Part shown: piece by piece, positions 54,464-62,658 of the stretch | How the letters are laid out: every line of letters begins with the position of its first letter | How positions within the stretch are numbered: position 1 is the first letter of the stretch | Source: Thermoleophilia bacterium | GTDB lineage: Bacteria; Actinomycetota; Thermoleophilia; UBA2241 | Direction of reading: 5' to 3' | DNA length: 64,000 nucleotides | Assembly: GCA_041393415.1 (NCBI GenBank) | Contig: JAWKKE010000001.1 | Span: forward strand, 620,001-684,000 | Notes under the pieces: model-generated | Told to the model about the DNA's origin: nothing | Seen by the model: only the letters and a program-made list of their open reading frames with translations | The model's database searches: none | Translations under genes and position numbers: made by a program

Positions 54464-55057
54464 TCAGCCCTTCTGGTAGCTCCCGGAATACATGAGCGGC
54501 TGTGGCACATGAACCTCATCGTCAGCACGCTCGTCCTCGCAGTCGAAGGCGTCATCCCTCTCCTCGGGTCGCCTCCAGATCGTCCACAGCATCGAGAAAG
54601 CGATGATGACCGCCGGCACGCCGATCAGGATCATGCGGTACTCGCGTACGGCCAAGGCGCCGAACACGTAGCCGAGATACGGCACATGGAACGAGTAGCG
54701 TGCTTGCGCGGGCTCTTTCAGCGTCATCTTCCAGGGATCGGCGGCGGCATTCGCATCGCCCTTGGTCTGAAAGACGAGCTGCCCTTCAGCGGCCGTTTGG
54801 ATGGCAGTGATGCGGTGAGTCACCGCAGCACCGCCGCTTGGCGGCGTGAACGTGATGACATCACCGACCTTGAGCTCCTGCACGGGGACGAGCTTCGCGT
54901 ACACGACCGCTCCCTTGGGGATGCTGCCGGTCATCGAGCCACCCGTGATGACGTAACGCTGCAGACCGAGGAGCATGGGCATGACGATCGCCAGAACGAC
55001 CACAGCAAGGATGGCGATACTGAGAAATGTGGTCACGCTGTTGGCGAAGCGCTTCAT
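54464..55057 (-). CDS. sipW: SipW-type signal peptidase I
   Basis: 197 residues. An N-terminal membrane helix (about 10-31) precedes the catalytic Ser in GGSMTGSIPKG (S41). In place of the usual Lys there is His81 (AVTHRI), as in SipW, archaeal and ER signal peptidases. A second membrane helix is at about 155-175. SipW processes TasA/CalY-type proteins, which are encoded beside it. ATG overlaps the upstream gene as ATGA. Confidence 0.92.
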   Translation of the reverse strand: MKRFANSVTTFLSIAILAVVVLAIVMPMLLGLQRYVITGGSMTGSIPKGAVVYAKLVPVQELKVGDVITFTPPSGGAAVTHRITAIQTAAEGQLVFQTKGDANAAADPWKMTLKEPAQARYSFHVPYLGYVFGALAVREYRMILIGVPAVIIAFSMLWTIWRRPEERDDAFDCEDERADDEVHVPQPLMYSGSYQKG

Positions 55058-55614
55058 CGCGTCTCCCCAACAATCTGAATCGCGAGCGTCATGGATCCTC
55101 CTTGCAGCTGTGCATCGGCAGCTTGAGCCGGATAGGAGAGCGTGAAGGCGAGCGTGTGCGACTCGCCGGGAGCGACTGTGAAGGACGACGTGGAGCCGAA
55201 CGCCGACACCGACCCCGCATACAACTGAGCACCGGTCGTCGTGTTGGTGATCTGAAGCTGAAGAGCGCCGGCGAGAAGAGTGGGCGACGCGGAGAGCGAC
55301 CCCGGCAGCAGGACGTACGTGCCGGTAAGGTCGCCGCCACCGACAATGGTGATCGAGGTGGACCGCGAGCCGCCCGGGCGCAGTTTGCTCGCCGAGAGGA
55401 TCACCTCACCGTCTCGCGGATTGCTGTGTGACAGCGTGCCGGCGATGAACAGATTGCTCGGGTTGCTCGACGAGTCAACGAAGTTCGCGCCGGAGAAGCC
55501 CACGGAATGCCAGCACACCGCCAGCAAACCGAGCGTAGCCAGGCTCAACATCGACCGCCTGATCAGCGCCCGGCGCTTGGCGGCGCGTATCTGTGCTCTT
55601 TCGCTGCGACTCAC
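55054..55614 (-). CDS. CalY/TasA-like surface protein 2
   Basis: 186 residues. A basic cytosolic start and a membrane segment (about 27-45) are followed by FSGANFVDSSSNPSNLFIAG and SHSNPRDG, also found in its paralogue upstream. The body is beta-rich and contains PGESHTLAF. This is the camelysin/TasA (M73) type processed by SipW, forming fibres in Bacillus. GTG 55614 has AGAGG upstream. It lies after a strong terminator and before sipW. Confidence 0.8.
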   Translation of the reverse strand: MSRSERAQIRAAKRRALIRRSMLSLATLGLLAVCWHSVGFSGANFVDSSSNPSNLFIAGTLSHSNPRDGEVILSASKLRPGGSRSTSITIVGGGDLTGTYVLLPGSLSASPTLLAGALQLQITNTTTGAQLYAGSVSAFGSTSSFTVAPGESHTLAFTLSYPAQAADAQLQGGSMTLAIQIVGETR

Positions 55615-55657
55615 CGTGTGGCCTCTTTCGATCCTCGGAATTCCGAGCCAAGTGGAA

Positions 55658-55695
55658 GGGGGCGGGGCTAGGCCGTCTGGCCCGGCCCCGCCCCC
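55658..55695 (-). terminator. Perfect 11-bp GC hairpin between the two CalY-like genes
   Basis: GGGGGCGGGGC and its exact complement enclose a 16-base loop that contains a further GGCC stem. No T-run. It probably makes most transcripts end after the first CalY-like gene, lowering expression of the second gene and sipW. Confidence 0.7.
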
Positions 55696-55710
55696 CAAAT
55701 CTCTGAGTGG

Positions 55711-56229
55711 TTACTGGACCGACGTCCAGTCGAACTGCACGGTGATGGACGCCTTCTTGTAGCCGTTGTCGGCGCCACCAGAGCCACCATCCGGGAAGGT
55801 AACGGCGAAGTCATAGGTGTGCGATTCGCCAGGAGCCCACGTGCCCAACGGAAGCGGATCGCTGGTGAACGCATCGCCGATCTTGCCGCTCCAGATCTGA
55901 GTGGCACCCTCGTAGATCGTGAGATCAAGCTTGCTGTCGAAGGTGAGGCCGCCGATACCGGCCGTGCTGGCGGTGACCGTCTTCGACAGCGTGAACGTGC
56001 CATCGATATCGCCATCGTTCTCGAGCGTCACACTACCCGTCGCCACGTCACCCGGCTTCATCTTGTCGGCCGTTAGTATGGCGCTACCGTCTTTGCTGTT
56101 GCTGTGACTCAGATTGCCAGCCGTGAACACGTTGCTCGGGTTGGCCGAGGAGCTAGTGAAGTTGGCGCCTGACCCGATCACCAGGGCAGCAGCAACCATC
56201 AGCACACCCATCGAAAGGAGCAGACGCAT
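55711..56229 (-). CDS. CalY/TasA-like surface protein 1 (likely major subunit)
   Basis: 172 residues. A hydrophobic signal (about 3-19) precedes GANFTSSSANPSNVFTAG and SHSNSKDG, then PGDVATGSVTLENDGD and a beta-rich body. Similar to camelysin/TasA proteins that SipW cleaves; TasA builds biofilm fibres. First gene of the cluster. ATG 56229 is chosen because GAGGGG lies before it; the GTG at 56247 falls within a hairpin. Confidence 0.83.
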   Translation of the reverse strand: MRLLLSMGVLMVAAALVIGSGANFTSSSANPSNVFTAGNLSHSNSKDGSAILTADKMKPGDVATGSVTLENDGDIDGTFTLSKTVTASTAGIGGLTFDSKLDLTIYEGATQIWSGKIGDAFTSDPLPLGTWAPGESHTYDFAVTFPDGGSGGADNGYKKASITVQFDWTSVQ

Positions 56230-56241
56230 CCGCTTGCCCCT

Positions 56242-56259
56242 CAGCACCGACTTGTGCTG
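56242..56259 (-). promoter_or_regulatory. Hairpin next to the calY-like ribosome binding site
   Basis: CAGCAC-AAGTCG-GTGCTG forms directly before GAGGGG, so its 3' arm borders the ribosome site of the first surface-protein gene. It could modulate initiation. Confidence 0.4.
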
Positions 56260-56271
56260 GCGTGTGTTCTT

Positions 56272-56301
56272 CTACTGTCTCATGTACTCAACACGCGTCA
56301 T
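56272..56301 (-). CDS. Nine-residue upstream ORF (possible leader peptide)
   Basis: ATG 56301 is preceded by AAGGAG with six-base spacing and encodes MTRVEYMRQ before TAG. It lies 43 bases before the first CalY-like gene. The ribosome site is stronger than that of calY itself. Function unproven. Confidence 0.35.
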   Translation of the reverse strand: MTRVEYMRQ

Positions 56302-56655
56302 CTTGGTCTCCTTGCTGTGCCCGCTTTGCCATTGACGTTCAGGTCTCCCCCGAACGAATCTCCCGCTCTGTCGCTGCTGTTCGATACAGCCAAACCAGCA
56401 CCGGCAGGTCCAGTATCGACGGTGCCCAAGGCGTCTTTAGACCTCCTAGGCAGATGTACTGGATGCGCTCGTCAGACGGCTGGAGAGACGTCACCGCGAG
56501 CCTGGAGAGGCGCCGATTCGCGGAGAATTCGGGGCCCTTGACCGCCATAATGCGCGAGAAGACAGCGCGGAATTGGACAAATGTTCCGGCTCAAGGTGAC
56601 TCGAATCGCAGAGCCGGCCTCGTGCCGGCGATCGACTCCGCGGCGCGCGAGTGAC

Positions 56656-57534
56656 TCAGGTCGCGCCGTGTTCGTCGGCGGGTGACGCAGCGTGTCGACT
56701 TCTGCCCGCGCGGTACGGTTGGCAGTGCGCGCAGAAGTGGGTACCGCGGCCACCCACAACCACACGCCGCACCGGCGCACTGCAGACACGGCACGGCTGG
56801 CCCGTACGCTGATAGACATTGAGGATGTCCTGGAAGGTGCCGGGTTGGCCGGCAGGATCGATGAAGCTCTCGATGGACGAGCCGTTGTGATCGATGCCGG
56901 CCTGGAGAGTCTCGAGAATGGCCGCGTGCAGGCGCTGCGCCTCACGCGGCCCCACACTCCCGGCAGCGCGCAGCGGGTGCAGCCGCGCGCGAAAGAGAGC
57001 TTCGTCGGCGTAGATGTTCCCCACACCGGCCAGACGCCGCTGGTCCAGCAGAAACGCCTTGAGCGGTGCCCTTCGGCCTTCGAGCGCCGCGCGCAGGTAC
57101 ATCACCGTGAACTCGTCGCCGAACGGCTCCGGCCCCATGCCGGCGAAGAAGTCGCGTTCTTCTGCAGCCGGCAGCGCCCACAGCCGGCCGAAGCGACGCA
57201 CGTCGCGGAAGCTCAACTCAACGTCCGGCGTCAGGCGAAGTGCGAATCTCGGCTGCCGGCCGGCCAACGGCACACACGACGATTCCACTCGCAGGAGAAG
57301 TTGCCCCGTCATGCGGAGATGAACGATCGCCACCACGTCGCCCAGGTCGATGAGCAGGTACTTCCCGCGCCGCCTCAACGCAGTGATACGCCGCCCGTCG
57401 ATGAGAGCCCGCAGTTGCGCTTCGCTCATCTGGCACACGCTGGAGTCGTTGAGGACAACGTCGCGAATGGTCGCACCGACGAGAGCTGCCTCGAGCCGAC
57501 GGCGAATCGTCTCGACTTCAGGAAGCTCCGGCAT
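56656..57534 (-). CDS. mutM: Formamidopyrimidine-DNA glycosylase
   Basis: 292 residues. It must begin at MPELPEVE, since Pro2 is the nucleophile and Glu3 the acid; this fixes the ATG at 57534. RRRGKYLL holds the beta-Lys. The C-terminal zinc finger is CRVC and CAHC. It removes 8-oxoguanine and FapyG. Overlaps the CCA-enzyme gene by 17 bases. Confidence 0.96.
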   Translation of the reverse strand: MPELPEVETIRRRLEAALVGATIRDVVLNDSSVCQMSEAQLRALIDGRRITALRRRGKYLLIDLGDVVAIVHLRMTGQLLLRVESSCVPLAGRQPRFALRLTPDVELSFRDVRRFGRLWALPAAEERDFFAGMGPEPFGDEFTVMYLRAALEGRRAPLKAFLLDQRRLAGVGNIYADEALFRARLHPLRAAGSVGPREAQRLHAAILETLQAGIDHNGSSIESFIDPAGQPGTFQDILNVYQRTGQPCRVCSAPVRRVVVGGRGTHFCAHCQPYRAGRSRHAASPADEHGAT

Positions 57535-59041
57535 CGTCCCTCCGGACCGGCGCGTCCTCGCCGCCTTCGTTGACGCGACGCTCACACCACCATGCGAGCA
57601 GGAAGACCCGCGCCGCCTCCGGTGTCGTCACGTCGCCGACGTCTACTTCCTCCTCCAAGGCCGCCATGGCGGCGCCCACATCTGGACCCGGCGACAGCCC
57701 GAGCAGGGCCATCACCTCCTCGCCGCTCAGCAGTCGCGGCAGGGGAGTCTTGGTCACAGATGTCCAAAGCATGCGCGCCAGCCGGTAGTGACGCGCAATC
57801 GCCGTGCGGGAGGTTTGCTCACCCCTCGTCGCCAGTCGATCGCACAACGACAACACGACCGAATCGAACACCCAAGGGGTCACGTTGCGGCGGTAGCGTG
57901 CCAGCGCGCGGCGTGACAACGGCTGTTCGCGGACGAGGAAACCCAGGCGCAGGTGCTCACGAATCAACGTCGCGAGGTAATCGCCGAACCTCGCGCTCAT
58001 GCGCAGACGCCTTGCCAGCACGGTGGCCATGTCGCCGCCGATCCGGTCGTGATGCCAGAACACGACACGTCCGTCATCAAGCACCGTGCGCGCGGCAGGC
58101 TTGCCGATGTCGTGCAGAACCACCGCCCACGAGATAGGCACCAGCTCATCCACGTCTGGCATGCCGAGCGCTGCCGGGCTGCAGAGATGGCTCTGCCCGT
58201 CGAACTGATCGACGACGTCACGAACGTATGTCAACGCCTCGAGCGAGTGCTCGAACACGTCGAGGTGGTGGTACCGATTCTGCTCGACGCCACGTAGGGC
58301 GTCGAGTTCCGGCAGGAGCACAGCGAGCGCGCCCCAGGAGGCGAGATCACGAAGGGCAGCCGCATTGGCACGCATGGTCAGCATCGCTGAGAGCTCGTCA
58401 CGGACGCGCTCGCCGCTCACGGTGGCCAGGAGAGCCGCCGCACGGCGAGCGGCTGCGAGCGCCTCAGGAGCCACGGCGAAGTCGAGGTCGCGGGCGAGGC
58501 GAGCGAGACGGAGCACTCGCAGTGGATCGCTCTTGCAGGCGCCCGGCGTACACAGGCGCAGACGGCGGCGACGAAGATCCTCGGCACCATTCATCGGATC
58601 GACGAGTTCGCCGTCGCGAAGGTTGCGGGCCACGGCGTTGATCGTGAAGTCCCTGGCCTGCAGATTCGCCGAGAGACGCCGCTCGATCGTCAGCGCTGAT
58701 CCGCTCGCCGGCGATCGCGAATCGGCGTCCGCATGCGGTTCGAGAGGTGCGATGTCGACGTGCTTGCCGGAGGCAACAACACGCCACGTACCGAACGTGC
58801 CGGACGACGAGTAGACGCCGCCACCGAGGCGGTCGGCGAGCGCTCTCGCCAGGTTCTCGCCATCGCGCGAAACGACGAGATCGACGTCCTTGACGGCCCG
58901 ACCGAGGAACTCATCGCGGACACAGCCGCCGACGAGCCACGCCTCCGTGTCCGCAGCGAGTGCGGCTCGAGTCGCCACCACGATGTCCTCGTACGAAGGT
59001 GGCGCGCCGCGTTCGCGTCGATCCTCCGCGGCGCCACTCAT
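57518..59041 (-). CDS. cca: CCA-adding/poly(A) polymerase family nucleotidyltransferase with HD domain
   Basis: 507 residues. The polymerase-beta head shows GGCVRDEFLG and the metal aspartates DVDLV; RDFTINAVA and RLARLARDLDF follow. A C-terminal HD domain has VVLHDIGKPA. Both tRNA genes seen here already encode CCA, so repair of 3' ends is the likely task; poly(A) polymerase activity cannot be excluded. ATG overlaps the alr stop as ATGA. Confidence 0.92.
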   Translation of the reverse strand: MSGAAEDRRERGAPPSYEDIVVATRAALAADTEAWLVGGCVRDEFLGRAVKDVDLVVSRDGENLARALADRLGGGVYSSSGTFGTWRVVASGKHVDIAPLEPHADADSRSPASGSALTIERRLSANLQARDFTINAVARNLRDGELVDPMNGAEDLRRRRLRLCTPGACKSDPLRVLRLARLARDLDFAVAPEALAAARRAAALLATVSGERVRDELSAMLTMRANAAALRDLASWGALAVLLPELDALRGVEQNRYHHLDVFEHSLEALTYVRDVVDQFDGQSHLCSPAALGMPDVDELVPISWAVVLHDIGKPAARTVLDDGRVVFWHHDRIGGDMATVLARRLRMSARFGDYLATLIREHLRLGFLVREQPLSRRALARYRRNVTPWVFDSVVLSLCDRLATRGEQTSRTAIARHYRLARMLWTSVTKTPLPRLLSGEEVMALLGLSPGPDVGAAMAALEEEVDVGDVTTPEAARVFLLAWWCERRVNEGGEDAPVRRDDAGAS

Positions 59042-60198
59042 TCCGCCGCGCGAACGAGCGGGTAAGGCGCCGCGCGATCCCTGTACCGACGAACGGCGCG
59101 AGCGCCGACGCGGCAAACGACTTCGTAGTTGATGGTGTCGAGTTGGCGCGCCATCTCCTCGCAGAGGAGCCGTGGCGCGCCTGCCTCTACGTCGCCCGCG
59201 GCGGTCTCCCCGGCAGGCCCGATGAAGACCACCTCGTCGCCCGGCCGTCCCCAGTCCCCCGGCAGGCATACCGTGAGTTGGTCCATGCTGATGGTGCCGG
59301 CGACACCACACCGCCGACCGGCGACGAGGACGACACCACGATTACTGAGTAGTCTATTGACACCGTCGGCGTAGCCGATGGGCACAATGCCGATGCGGGT
59401 GGGGCGTTCGGCCACGAAGCGCCGGCCGTAGCCGACCGACTCACCCGGTGCAACCGTGCGCACACCGGCGAGATACGAACTGAGCTTCAGCGCCGGCCGC
59501 AGTCCGTCACGGGCAGGATCGTCGTTGGACGGAGCGAGTCCGTACATGGCGATACCGGTGCGCACCATGTCGAAGTGCGATCGCGGCTCGCGTAGCGTCG
59601 CCGCGCTGTTGGCAACGTGACAGAGGAGTTCCGGGTAGGCGGTCTTCGCTTCGCGCGCGACGGACGCGAACCGACTGAGCTGCAGATCGAAGAACTCGCG
59701 ATCGTCGGAGTCGGCAGTGGCGAAATGACTCATGAGGCCAACAAGCCGACCGCCGTCCGCAGCTTGCCGACAAAGAGCATGCGCCTCCGCTGCCTCGACA
59801 CCAAGTCGCCCCATGCCGGTGTTCACTTTGATGTGCACGCGAGCACGAGCGCGCAGTGCCGCCGCCAGAAACTGTGACGACCATGCAACGACATCGGCTT
59901 CGGCACTCGCCGCACACTCGAGTTCACTGCCGGTCATGGGTCCCATCACGAGCACCGGGCCGCGCAACCCAGCGGCACGCAGCTCCGCCGCCTCGGCGAC
60001 GGTCGCGACGCTGAGCCAAGCCGACCCAGCCTGCTGCGCGGCGCGTGCGGCCTCGACGGCGCCGTGTCCGTACCCGTTCGCTTTCACCACGGCGCAGTGC
60101 AGCGTCCCCGCCGACAGGCCGCTCCTCAAGCGAGCAACATTCGCGCGCAGAGCCGCCAGGTCGATCTCAGCCAGCGCGCGTTCGCGGCCGGCCAGCAC
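59038..60198 (-). CDS. alr: Alanine racemase
   Basis: 386 residues. The PLP-lysine motif is AVVKANGYGHG near the N-terminus and the catalytic Tyr lies in IGYADGVNRLLSN. It makes D-alanine for peptidoglycan. The GTG start follows the CBS gene by one base. Confidence 0.96.
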   Translation of the reverse strand: MLAGRERALAEIDLAALRANVARLRSGLSAGTLHCAVVKANGYGHGAVEAARAAQQAGSAWLSVATVAEAAELRAAGLRGPVLVMGPMTGSELECAASAEADVVAWSSQFLAAALRARARVHIKVNTGMGRLGVEAAEAHALCRQAADGGRLVGLMSHFATADSDDREFFDLQLSRFASVAREAKTAYPELLCHVANSAATLREPRSHFDMVRTGIAMYGLAPSNDDPARDGLRPALKLSSYLAGVRTVAPGESVGYGRRFVAERPTRIGIVPIGYADGVNRLLSNRGVVLVAGRRCGVAGTISMDQLTVCLPGDWGRPGDEVVFIGPAGETAAGDVEAGAPRLLCEEMARQLDTINYEVVCRVGARAVRRYRDRAAPYPLVRAAE

Positions 60199-60199
60199 G

Positions 60200-60679
60200 C
60201 TAGAGCCCCAACAGCTTCATGATGTCGTGGCGCGAGACGATACCGACGACCTTCCCGTCTTCCTCCACGGGAACACGGTCGAAGCCGTGCCGGGACATCA
60301 GCGTCGCAGCAGCGCGTGCGGGGTCGTCTGGCTTGACCGTTAGCGGAGCTGGCGTCATGAGATCGGCAACCGTCGCTGCCGACGCTTTGCGGAGCTGATC
60401 CTCAAACTTCTTGCGACTACCGAGGTAGATAATGCTGTCCAGCAGCTCGAAATAGTGCGGCAGAGGCACATCGGCGTCCATGGCCATGAGGTCGCCTTCT
60501 GTGACGATGCCGACAAGCATGTCGTCGTCGTTGACGACAGGGACCCCGCCGAGACGGTTCTCACGAAAGAGAGCAACGAGCTCCTTCACCGTCATCTCGG
60601 GATGCACGGTGATCGCCGGCGTGGTCATGATGTCGCGAGCTAGTGCCTCATCGACGGGTGGTTCAGTGGCAGCAGCCAT
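60200..60679 (-). CDS. Tandem CBS-domain protein
   Basis: 159 residues, two CBS domains (about 17-75 and 100-159) and nothing else. DIMTTP and DLMTPAP start the repeats. Such proteins sense adenine nucleotides; target unknown. ATG 60679 has AGGAGGAAG upstream and lies within the nnr 3' end. Confidence 0.87.
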   Translation of the reverse strand: MAAATEPPVDEALARDIMTTPAITVHPEMTVKELVALFRENRLGGVPVVNDDDMLVGIVTEGDLMAMDADVPLPHYFELLDSIIYLGSRKKFEDQLRKASAATVADLMTPAPLTVKPDDPARAAATLMSRHGFDRVPVEEDGKVVGIVSRHDIMKLLGL

Positions 60680-62246
60680 GGTCTTCCTCCTCTGGGCCGG
60701 ACCTGAGATGCTCAATGGCGGCCGGCAAGAACTGGAACAGATCGCTCGCAATCAATCCATCGGTCCCGAGGCCCCCTTGGGCTGCGAGGTCCGCCGCCAG
60801 CCCGTGCACGTAGGCACCAACGCAAGCTGCCTCCGTGGCCGTCAGACCCTTGGCGAGCTGCGCAGCGATCACTCCGCCGAGCACGTCGCCAGTTCCCGCG
60901 GTGGCGAGACCGGGGTTGCCAGTGGAAACCACATACGCGCGCCCGGACGGATCCGCGACGATGGTTGCCTCTCCCTTCAGGACGATCGTAGCGTTTGCAC
61001 GTTTGGCCGTGGAAACCGCGCACTCAAGCCGCCGGGCGGCAATCTCCTCCGCCGATTGCCCCAGCAAACGCGCCAGCTCCCCTTCGTGAGGCGTCAAGAC
61101 AGTCGGCGCCGTGCGCTCGGCAAGCAACTCTGGACGAGTGCCGAGCGCGAACAGCGCATCCGCGTCGATGAGCAGCGGCCGATCGACATCGATGAGTTCG
61201 CGAGTCAGCATCTGCGCTTCGTCGCCTCTGCCGAGACCCGGACCAAGAACCGCGGCGTTGAGCCCCTCAGCCTGCGCATACAGCGCCGCACGCCCCACCA
61301 TACCGAATTCCCCGTCCGACCCGGGGACTTCAACGGTGATCACCTCAGCGTACGGCTTCTCGCGACCGGCGCCCTCTGGGAACGCAACGTGCACGAGCCC
61401 AGCACCGGCGCGCAGTGCCGCCATCGCCGCGAGATGGGCGGCACCGGTCATGCCACGGCTGCCACCGACCACAAGAACCGTTCCGACGGACCGCTTGTGG
61501 TCGAGAGCGGTCTTCGGCACCATGAGGTCAGCGACTCCCTCGGCAGTTAGAAGATAGACGCTTGCGTCGCGATCACAGGCTGCCGGAATACCGATGGGCG
61601 CAACGACGACTTCCCCGCTCAGAGCGCCACCGGGCGTCACGAAATGCCCGACTTTCGCTGCGTGCAGAGCCACCGTGAGATCGGCGATGACGGCGGGCCC
61701 ATTCACGGTGCCGTGCGTCGCGCCGACTCCGCTGGCGATATCGACACTGACGACGGCGCCCGGAGCCTCATTGATGAGCTGTATTGCCGCCGCGGCAGTG
61801 CCCTTGGCGGCGCCAGTGAACCCTGTCCCGAAGATGGCGTCGACGACGACGTCTGCCATCTCGAGAGCGACCTCGGCCTCCTGATCGAGCTCGCCGGCCT
61901 CGTCGAACATGCGGATTATCTCGACGCCCAATCGTTCCAGAATCTCGGCGTTCAGCCGCGCATCGCCGGCGAAAGAACTCGTCTCGACAAGGGCGAGCAC
62001 AACCACGTCGACACCCGCATTGGCAAGCTCACGCGCGACAACGAAGCCGTCGCCACCGTTGTTGCCCTTGCCGGCCACAACGACGGCGCCGGCGACATCG
62101 TAGCGCTCGAGAATCTCGCGCGCGACGGCGACGCCGGCGCGCTCCATGAGATGGCCACTCGGAATGCCGATGTCCTGGATTGCAGCCGAGTCAATGCTGC
62201 GCATGCTGTCGGCGCTGTGGAGCGGCAGGAGCAACGACTCATCCAT
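60663..62246 (-). CDS. nnr: Bifunctional NAD(P)H-hydrate epimerase / ADP-dependent dehydratase
   Basis: 527 residues. The YjeF-N epimerase (about 1-215) has GKGNNGGDGFVVA and the C-terminal ribokinase-like dehydratase has AGTGDVLGGVIAA. It repairs hydrated NADH and NADPH. ATG 62246 has AAGGAGG seven bases upstream and overlaps acpS slightly. The C-terminus ends with a His/Cys cluster, EEEDHGCCH. Confidence 0.94.
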   Translation of the reverse strand: MDESLLLPLHSADSMRSIDSAAIQDIGIPSGHLMERAGVAVAREILERYDVAGAVVVAGKGNNGGDGFVVARELANAGVDVVVLALVETSSFAGDARLNAEILERLGVEIIRMFDEAGELDQEAEVALEMADVVVDAIFGTGFTGAAKGTAAAAIQLINEAPGAVVSVDIASGVGATHGTVNGPAVIADLTVALHAAKVGHFVTPGGALSGEVVVAPIGIPAACDRDASVYLLTAEGVADLMVPKTALDHKRSVGTVLVVGGSRGMTGAAHLAAMAALRAGAGLVHVAFPEGAGREKPYAEVITVEVPGSDGEFGMVGRAALYAQAEGLNAAVLGPGLGRGDEAQMLTRELIDVDRPLLIDADALFALGTRPELLAERTAPTVLTPHEGELARLLGQSAEEIAARRLECAVSTAKRANATIVLKGEATIVADPSGRAYVVSTGNPGLATAGTGDVLGGVIAAQLAKGLTATEAACVGAYVHGLAADLAAQGGLGTDGLIASDLFQFLPAAIEHLRSGPEEEDHGCCH

Positions 62247-62643
62247 CGACACCCTCCTTGACTGCGGCAGCCAGCGCATACGCCATGCCGCCTGTATGAC
62301 TGAGCGACACATCGACACGGCTGACCCCGAGCTTCCGCGCCACCTCGGCGACTTCACCGTGAAGCAGAATCCGCGGTTTGCCACCCGAGAGCACTTCGAT
62401 GTCTCGCCACACAAAGCCGATGATACCGATTCCAAGCGCTTTGCCGACAGCCTCTTTGGCGGCGAAGCGCGCGGCGTATCGCGGGTACGGATCAGCGAAG
62501 CCGTCGGCGTACGAGCGCTCGCCCGCGCTGAAGAGCCTGTCGTACGCGCGCGGCAGACGTTCGAGAAGGCGACGCAGGCGCTCCACCTCCACTACATCGA
62601 TACCGACACCACAGAGAGCGCCACCGACGGGAAGCGACAGCAC
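62239..62643 (-). CDS. acpS: Holo-[acyl-carrier-protein] synthase
   Basis: 134 residues. The opening GVGIDVVEVERLRR contains the Mg aspartate, and RFAAKEAVGKALG the second signature. It attaches 4'-phosphopantetheine to ACP. acpS-nnr pairing is widespread. GTG start 15 bases after glmS. Confidence 0.95.
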   Translation of the reverse strand: MLSLPVGGALCGVGIDVVEVERLRRLLERLPRAYDRLFSAGERSYADGFADPYPRYAARFAAKEAVGKALGIGIIGFVWRDIEVLSGGKPRILLHGEVAEVARKLGVSRVDVSLSHTGGMAYALAAAVKEGVDG

Positions 62644-62658
62644 TGGAGCGTCAACCGC

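Larger units (their letters stand above)
56230..56655. other. 426-base gap: leader of the surface-protein operon
   Basis: Lies between calY-like 1 and mutM. Recognised inside it are a nine-codon ORF with a strong ribosome site (56272-56301) and a six-pair hairpin next to the calY ribosome site (56242-56259). No convincing promoter was found by eye. The length and the structure suggest a regulatory leader, but no known riboswitch was recognised. The ORFs at 56339-56548 and 56254-56541 look like noise. Confidence 0.6.

Noticed and set aside
56339..56548. A 69-codon minus-strand ORF in the leader of the surface-protein operon
   Set aside because: No ribosome site, no recognised family, ordinary length for chance in GC-rich DNA. 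Kept only as part of the leader note.
56230..56655. Possible cyclic di-GMP (GEMM) riboswitch
   Set aside because: Isolated GCAAAG-like strings are present, but the paired core and the tetraloop receptor arrangement were not found.
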